From Serratia oryzae (GTDB taxonomy: Bacteria; Pseudomonadota; Gammaproteobacteria; Enterobacterales; Enterobacteriaceae), in assembly GCF_001976145.1 (NCBI RefSeq), contig NZ_MOXD01000015.1, forward strand, positions 44,735 through 108,734: a DNA stretch of 64,000 nucleotides, in the 5' to 3' direction. Each line of letters opens with the position of its first letter. Position 1 is the stretch's first letter. Below, in pieces: positions 61,929 to 64,000 of this stretch. The notes under the pieces are model-generated. The model worked only from the letters and a program-made list of their open reading frames with translations. It did not search any database and was not told the origin of the DNA. Made by a program: the position numbers and the translations under genes.

Positions 61929-61955
61929 AAAGCGCCGTCACAGGCGTTTTTTTTG
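61929..61955 (+). terminator. Terminator after mlaA
   Basis: AAGCGCC-GTCACA-GGCGTTT with one G-T pair, ending in a run of eight T residues. Confidence 0.75.
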
Positions 61956-62274
61956 TCTATGGAAAATCCCCAGTTAGGTTGGCGGGGCAGTAAAGTTTTC
62001 AACTTTAAGTCAGCTAAAAGACCTCCTTTGATTTGTTAAAACGCCTTGCGGCCTGGCAACCGCAAAAGTTCAACAAGAAATCAAAAGGGGATCCCAATCG
62101 GAAGCGAAAAGAGCTTAGCGCATAGAGTCAGGTTCTGTTCGGACATACTGACCAGTTCGTAAATGCAAGCAATAATCATTTATGATAGCCCAATTGAGTA
62201 GACATTTATTAGCAAATAATTACAATTTGAAACCAATGTAAATTTATTGTGGGTAGACTCACTGTGTGACACGA
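61956..62274. other. Gene-free stretch after mlaA
   Basis: About 320 bases without a supportable gene. CCTTTGATTTGTT (near 62025) and AACAAGAAATCAAAAGG (near 62073) form an imperfect inverted pair around CGCCTTGCGGCCTGGCAACCG. The region becomes AT-rich towards 62200. It may be remnant mobile DNA. Confidence 0.4.
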
Positions 62275-62294
62275 ATCCAGGGGGGCCCCTGGAT
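62275..62294. repeat. Strong palindrome before the first accessory gene
   Basis: ATCCAGGGG-GG-CCCCTGGAT, 9-base perfect arms, 22 bases before the start of the next gene. It shares the CCAGGG/CCCTGG core with the palindrome at 63706-63727. Confidence 0.6.
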
Positions 62295-62315
62295 TGAATG
62301 TAAATAGGGGGGAGC

Positions 62316-62648
62316 ATGAAAAAAAATGATGTATACTTAGAAATGTTACAAGTGGCACTTCCACATATACGGTCTGTTACTACATGGCGATTAATTTATC
62401 GAATCAGAGATAAGTCTTGCTTCTATGAGTCGCAGTTGATACATGGTTTTTATATTCTGCTCACATCAGAAGAGTTTGAGGATGCTGATTTTTGGTTTTT
62501 AAATCATCATGCTCGCAGTTACTATGAAGAGTGCGATTCTAATAAAAGTATGCTTTATAACGCACAAGTGAAAAGTATAGCCAAAATTTTTTCACTTGTA
62601 CCAGAGAATCTTAGATATAAACTTGAGTGGAATGGGCCTGGCATGTAA
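62316..62648 (+). CDS. Unknown 110-residue protein in AT-rich region
   Basis: A soluble 110-residue protein with no signal peptide, rich in Tyr, Phe, Glu and Asp (FYILLTSEEFEDADFWFLNHHARSYYEE). I do not recognise it. ATG 62316 has a clear GGGGGGAG ribosome-binding site, and the AT content is higher than in the surrounding chromosome, suggesting acquisition. Size and acidity are compatible with an immunity protein, but no toxin gene is next to it. Confidence 0.55.
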   Translation: MKKNDVYLEMLQVALPHIRSVTTWRLIYRIRDKSCFYESQLIHGFYILLTSEEFEDADFWFLNHHARSYYEECDSNKSMLYNAQVKSIAKIFSLVPENLRYKLEWNGPGM

Positions 62649-62716
62649 AATTAAAATAGCGAGAAACCAGGTTAAGTATAGTGGGAAATAACATATCATA
62701 TGTTTTCTCGACCTTT

Positions 62717-63054
62717 CTAGTTTGTAATGCTTATGGCTTGGAACTGAGGTAACGTTGCGGGCTTCTCACCTTGATAACAAGGTTTGGTGATAGTTTTGAT
62801 GAAGGTCCCTATGACCTTTTTATGCAACTCAATCGACAGTGAGAAGCAGGTTTTTTACGGGCCAGGCTCTTCATACAGGTTCGTAATGTCAGGTTGTTAC
62901 GTTTAATACGTTGAGTAAATATTTTGTCCGTCAGATGTTTAACCTTCGGGACCTCCCGACGATAACAACTCCAGTCATCACTGGTTATCATGCCAACATT
63001 GAGCGGGGTTAGTAATGCCAGCAATTCGCGGCAAGTTTCATCCGTGCGGACCAA
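62717..63054 (-). pseudogene. IS1-family transposase remnant (InsB C-terminal part)
   Basis: The minus strand encodes LLALLTPLNVGMITSDDWSCYRREVPKVKHL and FTQRIKRNNLTLRTCM, which match the C-terminal half of the IS1 InsB transposase. After LARKK the frame shifts; the continuation CFSLSIELHKKVIGTFIK is in another frame, ending at 62717. The N-terminal part and the element ends are missing, so it is a decayed fragment. Confidence 0.85.
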
Positions 63055-63166
63055 AAGAAATTATTATATTGATTTAGTTAATGTTGTCTATTTTAAATAA
63101 CCAATAAACGGTGTTTCTGGTTCCGTTATTCCTCAAACCCCTGAATAATAGCGAAAGGAATTCATA

Positions 63167-63583
63167 ATGCACAGTGAAAACAATGAAGTGATTAAAAGCA
63201 AATTACATGCCTATGAAATTCACATTGATGAATTCAGGTCCTCTGTGAACAAGGAGGGAGTGTGGTTATTCATAGCTACACTAGGTTGCTGGAGTGTAGA
63301 TCAACGTCTTGCTTTATTTTGCGCTCTTGCAATAACATTTATCCTATTCACTTATCGTATTTATAGTAAATTAAGTGATAAACGCCCATTTTCCATAATA
63401 GAGAAAGAAATTGAAGAAAACATAAGAAAGTACTTGGACGGTGACACTCAGAAAGCACGACTTCATGACTTATCAGAAATCAAAAGAAATAAGCACTCAC
63501 TGATTCATACTTTTAAATCATCCTTCATATTTTTCTTAAGCTATTCATTTCTTGCATTAACGGCTTATTACTCAGTTAAATAA
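63167..63583 (+). CDS. Unknown 138-residue membrane protein in AT-rich region
   Basis: A protein with two hydrophobic stretches at about 31-63 (VWLFIATLGCWSVDQRLALF, then CALAITFILFTYRIYS) and 116-136 (SSFIFFLSYSFLALTAYY). A charged cytoplasmic segment between them may be helical (SIIEKEIEENIRKYLDGD). No known family is recognised. ATG 63167 follows GAAAGGAATTC. Composition differs from the core genome, so probably acquired. Confidence 0.55.
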   Translation: MHSENNEVIKSKLHAYEIHIDEFRSSVNKEGVWLFIATLGCWSVDQRLALFCALAITFILFTYRIYSKLSDKRPFSIIEKEIEENIRKYLDGDTQKARLHDLSEIKRNKHSLIHTFKSSFIFFLSYSFLALTAYYSVK

Positions 63584-63804
63584 AATTACATCAACAAACC
63601 CTTTAATAGCAATAAACTCAAACCATTTTTGGTATGTAACCCTACATACTTAAAATGATTTAAAAAAGAAGACAAGAAAGTAACAAAATATGAATTCATG
63701 TTATCCCCAGGGAAATGTTTCCCTGGGAAGTGGCTGGTTATTGGTTAACCTTGGGTAAAAAATCAGTGCGGGTGTGGTCCACTAAAGGTCCAATTAACTT
63801 GGAC
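63584..63804. other. Gap between the unknown membrane protein and the IS66-type element
   Basis: About 220 bases, AT-rich at first. A 66-codon frame beginning at 63715 runs across the IS boundary and is not considered a gene. The one clear structure is the palindrome at 63706-63727. Confidence 0.5.
63706..63727. repeat. Perfect palindrome downstream of the unknown membrane protein
   Basis: CCCAGGGAAA-TG-TTTCCCTGGG, 10-base perfect arms. Possible terminator or protein site; similar core to the palindrome at 62275-62294. Confidence 0.6.
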
Positions 63805-64000
63805 GTAAGCGTCCGGCGAACTCATATTGTTAACAAAACTCTGCTGCCACATGCTGCCTTCATTCAATACAACGAACCTGAGGCAAAATATGACAAAACA
63901 GTATTCTCACAGTGAACGGCAACAACATCTCGACGCCTGGCAACAGAGTGGATTGTCTAAAAAGCATTATTGCCGACTGCATGACCTGAACCCGGCCACC
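63805..64000 (+). mobile_element. Left end of an IS66-type insertion sequence (continues beyond window)
   Basis: GTAAGCGTCCGGCGAAC at 63805 matches the GTAAGCG termini typical of IS66-family elements. A TnpA-like gene starts 85 bases inside. The 8 bases just before it (ACTTGGAC) would be the target duplication if the element is intact. The right end is outside the window. Confidence 0.75.
63890..64000 (+). CDS. tnpA: IS66-type TnpA accessory protein, N-terminal part
   Basis: The first 37 residues of an IS66 TnpA-like protein: MTKQYSHSERQQHLDAWQQS followed by GLSKKHYCRLHDLNPAT. The pattern HxxAWxxSGLSKxxYCRxH is typical of these small helix-turn-helix proteins, encoded ahead of TnpB and TnpC. 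Cut by the window end. Confidence 0.82.
   Translation, partial: MTKQYSHSERQQHLDAWQQSGLSKKHYCRLHDLNPAT

Noticed and set aside
63715..63915. 66-codon open frame across the IS66-type boundary
   Set aside because: It starts inside a palindrome, crosses the insertion end and overlaps the TnpA start in another frame.

Overview
The window is a chromosomal segment of a moderately GC-rich member of the Enterobacterales, most likely Serratia or a close relative. The evidence is gene order and repeats. ipdC-glk-ypeC-like gene and alaC lie on one side. A tRNA-Arg(CCT) of the argW type, a full ccm operon and mlaA lie on the other. This resembles the alaC/glk and mlaA/argW neighbourhoods of E. coli, with a large accessory block between them. 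A 127-bp ERIC element at 51758-51884 fits the same order. No rRNA, CRISPR array or complete prophage was seen.

Layout. 1-8.9 kb: housekeeping and small-molecule genes: indolepyruvate decarboxylase (cut by the window edge), a LysR regulator divergent from a PACE efflux pump, an Asp/Glu-type racemase, glucokinase, a DUF2502 protein, a YbiU-like oxygenase, a GNAT acetyltransferase, AlaC and a cytochrome b561. 9-11.2 kb: an orphan HicB-like protein and a membrane-anchored CadC-type regulator. 10.7-27.6 kb: a complete Pul-type type II secretion locus. It has pilotin gspS, gspB, surface pullulanase pulA, and a divergent gspC-gspO operon, with MalT-box-like sites between pulA and gspC. 27.6-33.3 kb: a secreted aspartoacylase-family protein, a small unknown protein, and an alpha-glucoside PTS / 6-phospho-alpha-glucosidase operon with a divergent GntR regulator.

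33.4-45 kb holds a glycogen/maltodextrin phosphorylase followed by the most interesting block, a compact signalling module. On the + strand are a response regulator with a SpoIIE-type phosphatase, a STAS antagonist, an RsbW-like kinase, a GAF-PAS-PAS-GGDEF cyclase and a GAF-degenerate GGDEF-EAL protein. Convergent to these are a globin-fold protein that appears to lack the haem-ligating histidine and a hybrid kinase with HisKA-HATPase-REC-REC-HPt. Together they look like one phosphorelay, partner-switching and c-di-GMP circuit. No sigma factor gene is present.

45.3-53.5 kb: a secreted broad-specificity amino-acid racemase, a methyltransferase, a lipoprotein alpha-amylase, a lipoprotein esterase with a starch-binding-like N-terminus, and an AraC regulator whose C-terminus resembles two starch-binding modules. 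With pullulanase, the T2SS, the PTS and the phosphorylase this makes an alpha-glucan harvesting theme: secrete and cleave outside, import, then phosphorolyse or hydrolyse inside. 53.6-61.9 kb: tRNA-Arg, ccmABCDEFGH plus separate ccmI, then mlaA. 61.9-64 kb: an AT-rich accessory tail with two unknown small genes, a decayed IS1 fragment, two strong palindromes and the left end of an IS66-type element running off the window.
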